From positions 12,467,001-12,531,000 of the forward strand of contig OX335653.1 of the NCBI GenBank assembly GCA_946894095.1: a stretch of 64,000 nt of DNA, given 5' to 3'. The stretch's first letter is position 1, and every line of letters begins with the position of its first letter. Positions 1-10,896 of the stretch are shown one piece after another. Below the pieces are notes generated by a model. It did not search any database. It had not been told where the DNA came from and worked only from the letters and a program-made list of their open reading frames with translations. Position numbers and translations under genes: made by a program. The DNA comes from Incurvaria masculella. Lineage: Eukaryota > Arthropoda > Insecta > Lepidoptera > Incurvariidae.

Positions 1-492
1 CGTACTGCCATCCATCCGTCCCCTTTCTACTATTGCTCTACGCGGTGCAGCCATTTCCTGTCGACATTGCTCGAATCAGAGTCAGCATATCCTCTAAACT
101 CTAAATATAGCCTCTGTTTATAGCGTCGTTAATGTGCATTCATGCAGAGGCATTTCCTGTAGAGCACAACCTGGGGTCCATCATGATGTTTGCAGCCAGC
201 AGATAGTTTGAAAGCCCGTGGGCGTATTCCGGCACCTGTTTTAGGGCCTGTGGTATGTCATATGTCGCGCTATACAATAAAAAACCTACCAATGTAGGGC
301 GCGGTCAGCTAGTATGGATGGACGGGAAGATCTCATTCGAATGGCTCAATTCGTCGGTATGACTCACTAGTAGTAAGCGAATTCGTAATCGAACTCACTC
401 GCCGGACGAGCCAGTAGCCTGTTGAGTGCTGGATTGGTGACCATTTTCAACCATTGGGAGCCAAAAGTTTTTTGGGGACCAAAAAACGTTTG
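1..492. other. Intergenic, no gene seen
   Basis: I see no coding exon here. A short perfect hairpin (arms ggggaccaaa / tttggtcccc) lies near 474-498. The stretch around 360-400 resembles 52228-52262 ('cgaattcg' context), so part is probably an old repeat. Nothing else is recognised. Confidence 0.4.
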
Positions 493-650
493 GTCCCCTT
501 TCTTACATACTAGGTGGTAGGGTTAATCCCGCACGGGTTGGTACCATCGCATTGGATGAACGATGTTTGAGGCGGCAGTGAAAACTGTCCGTTTTTTCCA
601 TCCAGTTCAATGTAGCCGAGCAATATAAGGAAGGTCCTTGCTTGGTCGGT
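493..650 (+). repeat. tRNA-derived SINE fragment (body)
   Basis: It matches the body of the ~400-bp SINE seen complete at 6371-6753 and 61179-61579: 'ctaggtggtagggttaa', 'ggtaccatcgcattggatga' and 'catccagttcaatgtagcc' occur in the same order. The tRNA-like head and the 3' tail are missing. Confidence 0.75.
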
Positions 651-925
651 TTGGTATTTTTGTAACACCATTCAAAAATATCGATGTTTACACAATTCTG
701 TATAACCAACGGCAACAAGTATAGAATACTTTCCTTTTTGATGACATTTTACTCAATTTTGAATTTGAATAATAAAAAAAAAACCAACTGATATTGATTC
801 ACTGCTTTATTCCTAGTAGTAGTAGGCACCACACCTAAACTGCAAAAAATCAGTAAATTGAACAAAAAGAAAGAAGGGACCTGTCGAACTTACGCAAGAG
901 ACACATAGACTATATAATAGACATA

Positions 926-1478
926 GACGTGGCGACAAAAATGGTAACGATAACGTAAATGGCTGAAACTGGGTTCACAGGATAAAGACCAACCCTATGA
1001 AGCTAAATGTGTGAGTCTGCCAAGTGGTTGCGTTACCTAGATAAGGCGCCTGAAAAAGTAGTTATGGTGACAAAAAATATATATGATAAGGTAAATGGCT
1101 GCAAATAACGAAGCATGAAAGTATCAGTACATACTTACTTAGCAATACCAAAACTGAACAAATCTTTGGTTGCATTTCGTAGTTATAGGCGATTTAGGTT
1201 ACAGATATAACTTTAGGTATATTTAAGTATTTAATTGAAAAACCGACTGGTTATTGTTGTATAATTAATAGGTATCAATGTTTCTAGACAATCAGTAAAT
1301 CAGCCAATCAGACAATCAGCAGGTACATACATGTATTTTATATAGCCAATCTAGATAACGCAACCACTTGGCACAGGCAGACTGACATATTTAGCATCAG
1401 AGGGTTGGTCTCTAACATGTGAACCCAAATTCTGCCATTTACCTTATCGTGACTTACTTAAAAATGTCGTGACCTCCC
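926..1478. mobile_element. Foldback element with ~100-bp arms
   Basis: The left arm (about 926-1045) and right arm (about 1341-1478) are imperfect reverse complements. The left arm has 'gggttcacaggataaagacc' and 'ccaagtggttgcgtta'; the right arm has their complements. The middle has no ORF. This is the form of a non-autonomous foldback or MITE. No convincing target duplication was found, so superfamily is unknown. Confidence 0.6.
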
Positions 1479-1606
1479 GGAATAACAATCCATTTAAAAA
1501 AACCAATCATTTATAAAATCGTTCATAAATACTTTCATTTCGTTTTATAGAGAATTCATAAACGTGTATCCGTCGAGTGTATTCATTCGAGTTTGTAATT
1601 AAAATG

Positions 1607-2799
1607 GGGGGAACGGCAGAACGTCTAATATGCAGATCGTATAATGTCATATTTTAACAAAATTTTAAAATCATGCACAACGTATAATCGGCAGATCGTA
1701 TAATTTTATACGTAATGCATGAAGAAGTTTAAAACATAAAATTTCTTATTTCTCCATGCATAACGTATAATAGGCACAACGTATAATATTATGATCATTA
1801 TTTAACAAAAAAAGAAAACCATGCATATCATGTAATCCAAAAACTTTTCATACGGTAAGCGCCCTTATATATATACATTTAAAGCGTATACTCGCACGCG
1901 ACTTTTCGACCGTCTCAATTAGCGTTGTAGCAAATTGTTACTCTTCAACAAAGATCGATTCGTAGCAATTTCAGCCTTAAATGTATGGGGATTAGGGCGC
2001 TTTATGCAGTGCTTCTTGGCATATTATACGTTCTGCATGGTTTTCTTTTTTTGTGAATTCATGTTAGGAATATTATACGTTGTGACTATTATACGTTCTG
2101 CATGATGCAAAGAGTTGATTTTATTTTTAAGGTGGCCCAACCCGGCGCGCCTAACTCATTCGCAGGCTCGGTACAAAACCGTACTGTTACTCTCTGGGAC
2201 CTTTTCTGTCTCAAAGAATACGACAGGCTCCGTGATGAGGAAGATGCAACATGTCCACAAAAAAGACAATGTGCATAGTGTATGATTTGGTAAGATTTAC
2301 GAAAATTTTAATTTCAAAACGACTTATAGCTAAAAGTAAATCACGACCGCTGTAGTCAAAAATCAAACAAAAACCAAATAAACCATAAATCTTGATTAAA
2401 TAAGCTATGTCTGATGACTAATCTTTTTATGATGTTCTTACTTTATCATTGCGTAATCCACCTCCAAAGTTATTGTATAAAACGCGCGAAAAATTCGAAC
2501 TTTCGGACCTTATAGCTTAGAAACCAAACACAATTTTACAATGCCAATGGTCATCAGACATCTAGTTCGATCAAATAAAGCTATTTTGAGCCAAATTTTG
2601 GATCTCGGACAAGAAATATGGGCGTAATCTTCTTTCCCCTTTTGTATGGAGAGATGAGCGGGATGGGCCACCTTAAACTTTATTCATGCACAACGTATAA
2701 CATTATACGTTGTGAATATTATACGATATGCATGGTTTTAATTTTTTGGAAAAAAATACTATTATACGTTGTGAATATTATACGTAGTGAATACGACTC
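1607..2799 (+). mobile_element. 'acgtataat'-rich repeat, left copy (8-bp TSD)
   Basis: This is the first of two copies; the other is inverted at 59277-59937. Without the element nested at 2131-2672 and its extra TTAA it is 647 bp. It begins gggggaacggca and ends gactc. The left flank is TTAAAATG (1599-1606). The same 8 bases follow the right end once the insert at 2804-3104 is removed, so this is a real target duplication. Inside are many copies of acgtataat / attatacgt, often as inverted pairs, plus catgca steps. The ends are not inverted repeats of each other and there is no ORF. It is a non-autonomous element of unknown class. Confidence 0.75.
2131..2672 (+). mobile_element. 542-bp TTAA-targeting MITE, intact, nested
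   Basis: Terminal inverted repeats run from ggtggcccaacccgg to its partner cgggatgggccacc. It is flanked by TTAA (2127-2130 and 2673-2676). The inverted sister of the host element (59277-59937) shows the site with a single TTAA, confirming insertion and target duplication. A second intact copy lies at 34556-35081, and one split copy at 41584-42004 plus 44578-44699. There is no ORF. TTAA targeting is typical of piggyBac-like and Kolobok elements; the GGTGGCCC end is not the usual piggyBac CCC end, so the superfamily is open. Confidence 0.85.
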
Positions 2800-2803
2800 T
2801 TAA

Positions 2804-3104
2804 CCCTTTCACCGCCAAGGTTTTTTGGCATAATCCTTGTCAATACGCCACACTACAATTATTTCGATAATATGCAGTCTTGAATTGTTGTTTGTTTTGT
2901 TGCAAATAGTGTGTTTCCACTGTTGAAACAGTAGAAATCTAATGAACGCTAGTATGTACTGTGCAATTATGTAAATAAAACACATTATTTCGTAATCAGT
3001 AAAGTTTGATTAATGTTTGAAGTGGAGTAGTTTTCTGTCGGAAATATCTGACGATGGCGCCTGCAGAATGCCTATGGATATATGCGTTCCTGGCGGGGAA
3101 AGGG
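2804..3104 (+). mobile_element. piggyBac-like MITE, 301 bp
   Basis: It lies between TTAA at 2800-2803 and TTAA at 3105-3108. The ends are inverted: CCCTTTCACCGCCAAGG on the left and the complement of CCCTTTCCCCGCCAGGA on the right. TTAA plus CCC...GGG ends is the known piggyBac pattern. It sits in the right-hand TTAAAATG target duplication of the 1607-2799 element. No transposase is present, so it would need one in trans. Confidence 0.7.
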
Positions 3105-3108
3105 TTAA

Positions 3109-3246
3109 AATGCTGCTCACCTTGACTCGCCCGCAACGGCCCGGAACTTTAGTTCACCAGAGGCCGTGGCAAGATACAGTCGGGTCGTCGCTGTGGAAGT
3201 GTGTTGGGTGAGGAGATAAATAAATAATAAATAACGATACGAGAGC
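3109..3246 (+). promoter_or_regulatory. Likely 5' leader of the SCCPDH-like gene
   Basis: This 138-bp stretch between the last upstream MITE and the start codon is the only non-repeat DNA available for a proximal leader. Its first half is GC-richer ('gcccggaactttagttcacc' region) and it ends in an A-rich taaataaataata tract before the ATG. No TATA box or initiator can be assigned with confidence. If the transcript starts further left, the promoter lies in transposon DNA. Confidence 0.3.
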
Positions 3247-6200
3247 ATGTCCCGAATCGAGGTGGTGATATTTGGTGCCACCGGTTTCACGGGACGGCAC
3301 GTGGTGGAGGCGGCAGTTCGCACGGCCCGGAGAGGACAGCCCGTCTCCTGGGCAGTCGCCGGGAGATCTACCACCAAGCTGCAACACCTCCTACAGAGTA
3401 TTACGGAGAAGACAGGTTTGTATTATGTTTTTTTATGTGACTGGAAATGGATGGCACACTTACCTTCATAAAACCCCCACCCAACCTACCGCATTCCCTA
3501 AGGAATTAGGCCCTGCCAGGACCTCCCCTTTATGAGCACGGCCACATTGAACTGGATGGTAAACACGGATAATTTCTTATTACCGCTTTGACCATGTTTT
3601 CTTCCAATGCGATGGTCCTGATCCCGGCGGGCTTAACCCCTACCACCAAGTAGGGGAAGGGCACCTACAGTTTTAAATGGATTCCGAACCAGGGAGTAGC
3701 TCGAATTCGAATCGAAATGCACTTATCCAACTCAGAAGCCTTATTCTGCTTATTGATAACTGCGCGCGTTATGTTTGTGTTTTCTCAAAACCGCATGTTT
3801 CGCGCGAAATAGTATTCTACTAGCGCAGTTTGCAAAAGGCATGCGTTGTGTTTGTGTTTTGTTCGCAAACTCGTAACGCGCGCTCATGTTCTCGTGGGCC
3901 GTGTGTTTTGCATGGAGGTGAAGAAATGTGTTTTGCCGAAAACTTGCGGTTTTGAGAATTCTATTTGTCAAATTCGGAGCATCGCATCGCCGAACTTCGA
4001 ATATCACTTTTCTACATTATGTTGGCATATCGCTGTCTCTTTCTTTTCGTATGTCATATTTGAGTGAGAAAATAACTGTCAAAATCGTGACAGGTTATTT
4101 TACCCCGTAGGCGGCGCGCAAGACAAACCACTCCATAGACAATAACAAAACGCGTGTGTGAATTAGCTGAATACCGATTTTTGAAAACCGCACTCGAAAC
4201 TTAGCGTGTAAGGTTTGACGGAAACATAACTAATACGGAATGGTTTGAAATTGGACAAATAGCAGAATCGGGCTTCAGAACGAGAAAGAAATCCAAGCCT
4301 CTGATGGAAATGTCGCCCATAATAAACCGCTCTCAGATTTGTATTATTTTCTATTTAGTTAGTCCAAAAATCACAGCAAAGTATAAATGACAGTTCCGTT
4401 ATTTAAATAATAATATATTTCTCAGCAATTTTTAGGTTTACTCACTCCCGAACTCGAAGTCACCCTTACCTGAATAGGCTCCCACGTTAGGGTTACGTTC
4501 GATCATCTTTTTATCTATTGCATTGGATAAAAAGATGGTCGAAGTGGCAATCAAAAATTATCCCGTGAAGGAAGGTTGAATGGCCGAACTCATACGGGAA
4601 TGCTGTGTGGTATTAGCAATCCATAACCAGTTACATATAAAATACGTAATATTTTCCAGGCGAAGACTTGTCGGACGTGCGGGTGATCGTGGCGGACGTG
4701 GGAGACGAGGAGTCCCTCAAGGCGATGAGCGCGCAGGCCAAGGTGATCGCGAACTGCTGCGGCCCCTACCGGCTCTACGGCGAGCCCGTCGTCAGGGCGT
4801 GCATCGCCACCAACACGCATTACGTCGACGTCACTGCCGAGCTCCAGGTAATGTTTTGCTTGATGATTCTATGATTTCCGATCGTTTTTTTATATTTTTT
4901 TTATTTTTTATATTTTACCTATTTCTGTTATAGCGGCAAAATAAATACACACTCTGTGAAAATTTTAGCTGCCTGCCTATTACGGTTCATGAGATACAGC
5001 CCTGTGACGGACGGACGGACAGCGGAGGCTTAGTAATAGGGTTCCGTTTTCACCCTTTGGGTAAGGAACCCTAAAAATCACACCTGGATGTCTATACATA
5101 ACAGATAAATGTGTTAACTCGATTCCGATTTAAATCCTTTTGGTGAAGTGTTTGTTTGGAACACTTCTGATATATTTTTATATTTTATTTTTCAAAATGT
5201 ATCTGCCGACTCGGGGATACCGACAAAATGCTGCGCTTGGGTTTTGGTTTATTCCACATTTTTAACCGACTTTAAAAAAAATGGAGGAGGTTCTGAATTC
5301 GTCGGAACCTTTTTTTTAAATGTACAATGAATACTACAGTATGTTCAAGTTCCATCCAGTTCAATGTAGCCGTGCCCATAAAGGGAAGGTCCTGGCATGG
5401 CACCTAAACCCTTCGGGAATGTGGTGTATTGGGCTAATATCATAACGGTAGTTGTGTGGTATTAGCCATCCATGTAAGGTTTCATAAAAAAAGTGGCATT
5501 GTGTCACCCTTGTATGTATCACGCTACCACCACCCATGCATCGTTTCTATTGATTGCAGTATGTGCAGCAGATCCAGCTGAAGTATCACGATCAGGCCGA
5601 GAAGGCGGGGGTGTATATCGTGAGCGCTTGCGGGCTGGACAGCATCCCTTTGGACATAGGGGCTGTCTACCTCGGGCAGAACTTCCAAGGTATGTTTATT
5701 TCCAAATATGCAAATTTCGTTCTTTTTAGGGATCTGTCGCAAAAAGCAAAAAAAGGGACCCTTATGGTCTGACTCTGGTGTCTGTTGGTCAAACGCATTT
5801 TGTCCCCAATAATTCTCCTATAACAGGTTGTTTGAAGCTCTAAAAAATCCTGATACTTTTGAGATTACCGCGGTCGTTAAACATGTTTGAAAAATGTTAC
5901 GGCGCTACGTTCGTACGCAGCAGTCGTCGTACGTAAGAGAATGTCTCTCCCGCCGCGTTAAAAGCCGTAACATTTTTCAAAAATGTTTAAAAAAACCTAT
6001 CATCAACTTTACTTTTGCTTAAATCTACACAGGTATTTTTTGAGAGAGAGCTAGATTTCTGAAGCGCTAAGTGCTTAAGACTGTCGTAATGGCGGCGCGG
6101 GGCTCTGAGAATTTTTTTTAAATATTATTTCAAAAATTATCTTCGCCCATTGGCCAAGGCACAGTTTTGCACGTCGAATGCGAAAAAAACTAGCGAAATC

Positions 6201-9200
6201 GTCTTCCGGGCCCTTAAATTTCCCTTCCTCTAAAAATGGTCAGATTTTATTAAACTTTTTTCAACACTTAAGAAAGGTGAATTTTATGTCTGTATGTTTG
6301 ACGTACGTGTATGATGACGTACTTTTTACAAATATTTTTGAATCTAAACTTTGAAAAAATACCTAGTACCGAGGCTCGTAGCCTAGTGGCGCGGGGACTA
6401 CACTAGCACTACCCAGAGGTCTGGGTTCAAACTCTCGCCGCGCTCATGCACCACTTTCTTTCTTATTCTGAGTTAGATAAGTGCATTTAGTCACGAATAA
6501 CAGCTGCTCTATGGTTCGATCCCCTTCCCCTAAAAGGTGGTAGGGTTTAAACCATCGCATTGGATGAGAAGATGGTCGAGGCGGCAATGAAAAATGGTCC
6601 GTGTTTTCCATCCAGTTCAATGTAGCCGTGCTCATTAAGGGAATGTCCTAGCATGACACCTAATTCCTTCGGGAATGTGGTTTATTGGGCTAATATTATA
6701 ACGGTAGTTATGTGGTATTAGCCATCCATGTCAGGTTGCATAAAAAAAAATAGATAATTGAGAGCATGTAAAAATATATCGCCCGTAGTATGGGGAACTG
6801 ATAGAGTAATAACTGAAGAGTAGAGACTGTCTTAACATATAAAAGACACAGATATTTGGTGCCTGATATTACATTCAAAGTATCAAGTAAATTGGAACAG
6901 CGGTGTTCAAATGATTAGTAAACTAAGTCTGTATCTAAAGTTAAAATGTTTGATGCTTACAAGCCACTTTAAGTCCGCTAGCAAAGATATTGTAACGACG
7001 TTAACCTTAATTACGTATTATCCCGGTTCTTCTAGTCTTATCTCTGCCTAGGTGCCTAGGTCTACACAATATTCTGTGTCTTGTCCAGTCGTAATATTTA
7101 GCGGCTTTTATTGCAGCCAGATATCTCGCAAAAAGACGGCATTAAAAACGCATCATGCGCTTGGTTAGGTAAGTGCATAATCATAGAATTCTTAATAAAT
7201 TACATTTCCACTCTAGTAAATGTGTGGGTCAACAACATGGAGATCGCCGATCTCCGTGGTCAACAACCTAAACCACGCCGACAACATTGCACCTCAAGTG
7301 CATTTGTGAAAGGTCCTCGGATACTATTCTAGCTCTATATCCATTGCTTTGTTTATTTATCGTCCGCTGCACTCAGATGTTATCATTATCCAGTTCAACA
7401 ATCATAGCGAAAAATAACTGACAAGAAGAAACTTAGCTGGTATTGAGCTTAACTGATGTCAAGCTGAATTATTTTCTGGGTACAAAGTAGCCCAAAGGTC
7501 TGGTTGAAAAGACTGGTCCAGTGGCCTTATTGCCGAACAGCGATAGTCGCTGCCAGCGTCAGCTTCGCTGCTAACGAGCCATCGCATACAAAATTTTTCG
7601 GCTACCATCGACTTACCGATACCGACGACATAGACTATGTCGATGGCGGCTACAGATAAAAATTAATTGCGGTTGCCTATATTTTATCCGCAGTAACGGT
7701 AGCCGCAAAATTTGGTATGCGATGTCTCGTTAGCAGCGACACTGACGCTGGCAGCGACAGTGGCTGTTCGGCAATAAGGCCGCAGGACAATGTATTCATT
7801 ATCTACCAAATTTAACTAAAATCGTTTGAGTCGATATAACATAAATATTTGAGGGAGATTATAAAAAAATCAAAGCTTGTGCCGCCAGTCCCTTTCTGGA
7901 CTGGTACTGCTACATTGAGCCGTGCTCATTAATGGGAGACACTGACATAGCACCTGTTTCCTTCGGGGATGAGGTGTATGAGGCTAATATCACGACGCTG
8001 GGTGTGCATAAAACAGCTACATATGAAGTAAGCTAAAAACTGTAAATTCTAGGTGTGCTGAACTCGATCGAGGGCTACATGAATGTAGACATTCCGATGC
8101 GCTATAGGAGAATCGGGACCACTCTTGTGAACTACGGAACCTACTCGTCCTTGATACACGTCCTGGCCAGCTGGGACGAACAAAAGAAGCTAGCGGCCAA
8201 GTTATCGTCCGCCGATCTGGAGCCTCTTAAACCAGAACTGAAGATTAGGTAGGTAAAATGTAAGACTTATCCTTGACCTCGTGTGTAGAGAATATTTCTT
8301 TAAACGGTTAACTTTATTTTTTCGTAATTAAATAATATAAAAACAATTCCAATCACAAAACTATCCCATGCAAACTTTCTATTTTGTTTTTATTAAAGAT
8401 GTTTTTCCCGTGCGCAAACTAGAAATACAGCATTTTTGAACAATTTACTCAATTTTATTTTGCTTTTAAGGAATTAATAACAACTACGATATTAACACCC
8501 TGAATAAATAGAATAAGTGATGAAAGAATGTAAAAACGACGGAAAAGACAGAAACATAATGCCGGCCAAGAAATCCCAATGCACGTAGCGCCCATACTGC
8601 CGTATGGCTGTTCAGGAACCTCGGCTGGGCCTTCTTAGTGGGATATGTTAAGTGTAAATATATATTTAAGGTAAATAAACAAACTTAAAGTTCAGAATCA
8701 TTAAGTGTTAAATTGTGTTTTTTTTTCGCTTGATATAAGAGTTGAATATTTTTTCGGTTTCTTGACTTCGAATAAGTCCACACATCTTTTTCGCTGATAG
8801 TTGATTCTTAATGTTCCAGCAATAAAAAACCGGCAGGTTAACCACGAGCTTGAAAATATGTGCATGTAGATAGGAGATGATAGAACTATAGTGCTAAGTC
8901 ATTTCCGATTGCTTTTCAGGTAATCAGCTCGATAAGGCTTTTGAATCAAATTGTCGGTATCATACTCGATGTCGTATCATTAGTAGTAATTCTTTGTATT
9001 TTTTTCTCACAGATCACTTCTTCATAAGTCCAATGGCAAATGGTTTCTGCCGTTCCTCGGAGCGGACGAATTCATCGTCAACCGGACCCAGCGATTCTTC
9101 CACAAGACCGAATCCAGGAGACCTGCCCAATTCAAGGCCTACGTGGGCATGCCGACTCTCGTTGAAGCCTTTATTGTGTACATGGCCGTCATGCTGGCTT

Positions 9201-10896
9201 ACTGGATGAGCAAGTTCAGAATAACGAGGGCACTCCTTCTGAAATACCCCAAGTTGTTCAGCCTCGGGTTCGTGAGCCGCGGAGGACCTTCGGAGGAAGT
9301 CATGAGTAACACTACTTTCTCATATTATCTCCGAGGGGAAGGCTGGGAGAGAGGCACTGATGTGTCCACACCGCCAAACAAGAAAATGGTGGCGAAGGTG
9401 AGGATGTATTTACAGACATAAACGAAAGTGAGAATACTAACTGTGATGTGATATAATACTAGAGAATAAAATGGATGTATCTCAACTCGTCCTATACGTT
9501 TTGACCGACATAGGCCGAAAAATCGATTGGACTAAAAGTCTATTAAATCTATGACGTAGGAGGGGCCCTCCATTATGGTTACCTCACTTTGCGATTCCAG
9601 AATTGATTGATTATTGTTGTTTATAGTTTATTCATCGTCCATAGACTGTACACTGCACTCGGATTTGTCATATTTTATTATTAGCCTGAATGACACATTA
9701 AATGTACCACGTGGCAGGTGTCCGGAGTCAACCCCGGCTACGGGTTCACGTCTATCGCCCTGCTGCACTCCGCCATCACCATCCTGAGGGAGCAGGACAA
9801 GATGCCTGGCAAGTAAGCAACTCTCCGACCGCTTACTTAGCAGTAGACTTAATTGGATTTGGAACTTTACTTAATTTGATTTCAGATATGAGAAAAACAG
9901 ATTCCGCAACTTGTGCTGTGTGTGTGTTCCGGCTTGTAAAAAGAATACCATTGGGCCCACTGTGTTTCTACCCATGCATGTTATTTCGGTACAAAGCAAA
10001 TTACTCGATCGATTGGATTAGCTTAGAGGAAAGGTAGACAGGAAAATACCAAACTGCTTGCTGTTTTCAACATCAGTGATTTCGCTTGATGATGAGTGAT
10101 TTGTTGATTGTACTGATGGCTTAATTCTTACTAAATGTTTATTTGTATTAAACATGTTCTAACAATGCTGGAAATCAATTACGAGAAAAAGCCTATGTCA
10201 TGTTTTCTCATGTAAACATTATGGAAAGTGGTCTATGGTATGATTGCACGCAAAACCGAGCTCTCTAAAGACGAAATCGCAGAGAGGATATCCTGGTATT
10301 GGCATGTGCGTTGATCCTTCGGGATTGTGGTCGTGGTAATAGCATTACTATCACAGTAGGTCATCCATGTCCGTTTCCCTAAAAACGAAACATCTTTTTT
10401 TGTCAAATGAGTAACGTAAAATTTGAGATGATGTACGTGTTTCTGAAAGACAGCGGGATAGAGCGGTGGATACGATATAATAATTCTGTTGGCACCACTC
10501 TCCTAAACGTTTTTTGTGTCTGCCTCTAGATACAGGGTTTCTTAACCTGGGATCCATGGACCCTTTGGGGTAAGTGGAATCAGTGCCGGGGGTCCGTGGC
10601 ATGAGTGCTGAGGGTCTTGTTTGAAATGATAACAATAACGACTGCTTATTTCCCTTTAAGTGAGTTCGGAAGGGGTCCGTTATCATTTTGAAATACCGCA
10701 TGGGGTCCATGAATCCAAAAAGGTTAAGAAACCCTGTTCTAGAAGGTTAATCAATGAGTACGATTGTATATACCTACATAACTGTGTTGTTTGTTGCAGG
10801 GGAGGCGTCCTTACAACGGGCATGGCGTTTTCAAACACCTCGCTCGTCGAAACACTCAGCATTAACAACTACACTTTCCAGATAGTCAACGAGTAG
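3247..10896 (+). CDS. Saccharopine dehydrogenase-like oxidoreductase (SCCPDH family), 7 exons
   Basis: The exons are 3247-3415, 4660-4847, 5560-5689, 8053-8248, 9013-9397, 9718-9812 and 10800-10896. All junctions are GT-AG, phases match, and the joined frame is 419 residues, near the usual ~430 for this family. The N-terminus has a nucleotide-binding Rossmann loop GATGFTG (residues 10-16). NCCGPYRLYGEPVV (88-101) and CGLDSIPLDIG (143-153) are family signatures. A hydrophobic segment near 274-294 is a probable membrane anchor, as in SCCPDH proteins. The C-terminus has GGVLTTGMAF. The name comes from homology to lysine-pathway saccharopine dehydrogenase; the real substrate of SCCPDH proteins is not established. 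Introns are full of SINE and MITE copies. Candidate polyA signal aataaa is at 11200-11205. Exons 6 and 7 recur at 16073-17251. The start is the first ATG in frame before the Rossmann motif. Confidence 0.92.
3475..3735 (-). repeat. SINE fragment in intron 1
   Basis: Antisense copy of the tRNA-derived SINE body and middle: 'ttccctaaggaattagg', 'tgagcacggccacattgaac', 'accaagtaggggaagggcac' and the 'aaatgcacttatccaactca' joint to the tRNA-like head. The head itself is lost. Confidence 0.75.
4517..4640 (+). repeat. SINE fragment ending next to the exon 2 acceptor
   Basis: It matches the SINE body ('ttgcattggataaaaagatg', 'gaagtggcaatcaaaaatt') and tail ('gtgtggtattagcaatccat'), with the centre shortened. 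The tail ends about 20 bp before the AG at 4658-4659, so this SINE supplies much of the DNA in which the branch point would be expected. Confidence 0.65.
4915..5078 (+). repeat. Lepidopteran-type 'gggttccgt' repeat, 3' part
   Basis: It shares 'acggttcatgagatacagcc', a short acgg run and 'gggttccgttttcaccctt' with a fuller copy at 36695-37006. The head module (ggccaagtgcgag) is missing. I know this repeat as common in lepidopteran genomes; its class is not assigned here. Confidence 0.7.
5346..5492 (+). repeat. SINE 3' half in intron 2
   Basis: Contains 'ccatccagttcaatgtagcc', 'ggtcctggcatggcacctaa', 'ttcgggaatgtggtgtattg' and the tail 'ggtattagccatccatgt', ending in an A tract at 5484-5490. 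It is a 5'-truncated copy of the family. Confidence 0.8.
5848..6217. repeat. Two short interspersed repeats in intron 3
   Basis: The first (5848-5992) starts 'gatacttttgagattaccgc', has arms 'aaaaatgttacggc' / 'gccgtaacattttt', and recurs at 41438-41565. The second (about 6127-6217, 'cgtcttccgggccctta' end) recurs in reverse at about 31808-31890. Neither has an ORF. They are fragments of dispersed elements of unknown class. Confidence 0.5.
6371..6753 (+). mobile_element. Full-length tRNA-derived SINE
   Basis: The head carries a pol III A-box-like stretch (tagcctagtggcgcgggga) and a B-box-like stretch (gggttcaaactc), as in tRNA genes. The joint 'agttagataagtgcattt', the body 'ccatcgcattggatgagaag' and the tail 'ggtattagccatccatgt' follow, ending in an A run. 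It is non-coding and would depend on a LINE. At least 17 further copies or fragments lie in this window. Confidence 0.88.
7522..7783. mobile_element. MITE with ~75-bp terminal inverted repeats, intron 3
   Basis: The left arm starts ggccttattgccgaacag and the right arm ends with its complement. The arms run to the cgcataca / tgtatgcg region with a few mismatches, so most of the 262 bp can fold on itself. There is no ORF. The target duplication is unclear. Confidence 0.75.
7908..8020 (+). repeat. Degenerate SINE tail before exon 4
   Basis: Resembles the SINE 3' half ('gagccgtgctcattaa', 'ttccttcggggatgaggtgt', 'gaggctaatatcacgac') with many changes and ends about 30 bp before the exon 4 acceptor. 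An old copy. Confidence 0.5.
10295..10385 (+). repeat. Degenerate SINE tail, intron 6 (also 16650-16740)
   Basis: Weak match to the SINE end: 'cttcgggattgtgg', 'ggtcatccatgtcc', then 'cctaaaaac'. The second location is the duplicate. Confidence 0.4.
10533..10736. mobile_element. hAT-like MITE in intron 6 (also 16888-17091)
   Basis: It starts cagggtttcttaacctggg and ends in the complement (ggttaagaaaccctg), 204 bp. CAGGG...CCCTG ends are typical of hAT elements. Flanks ctctagata and ttctagaa look like a worn 8-bp target duplication. There is no ORF. The second copy is part of the tandem duplication, not a new insertion. Confidence 0.65.

Noticed and set aside
6371..6450. Possible tRNA gene
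   Set aside because: The A and B boxes are present, but the sequence continues into the SINE body and no clean cloverleaf with an acceptor stem was seen.
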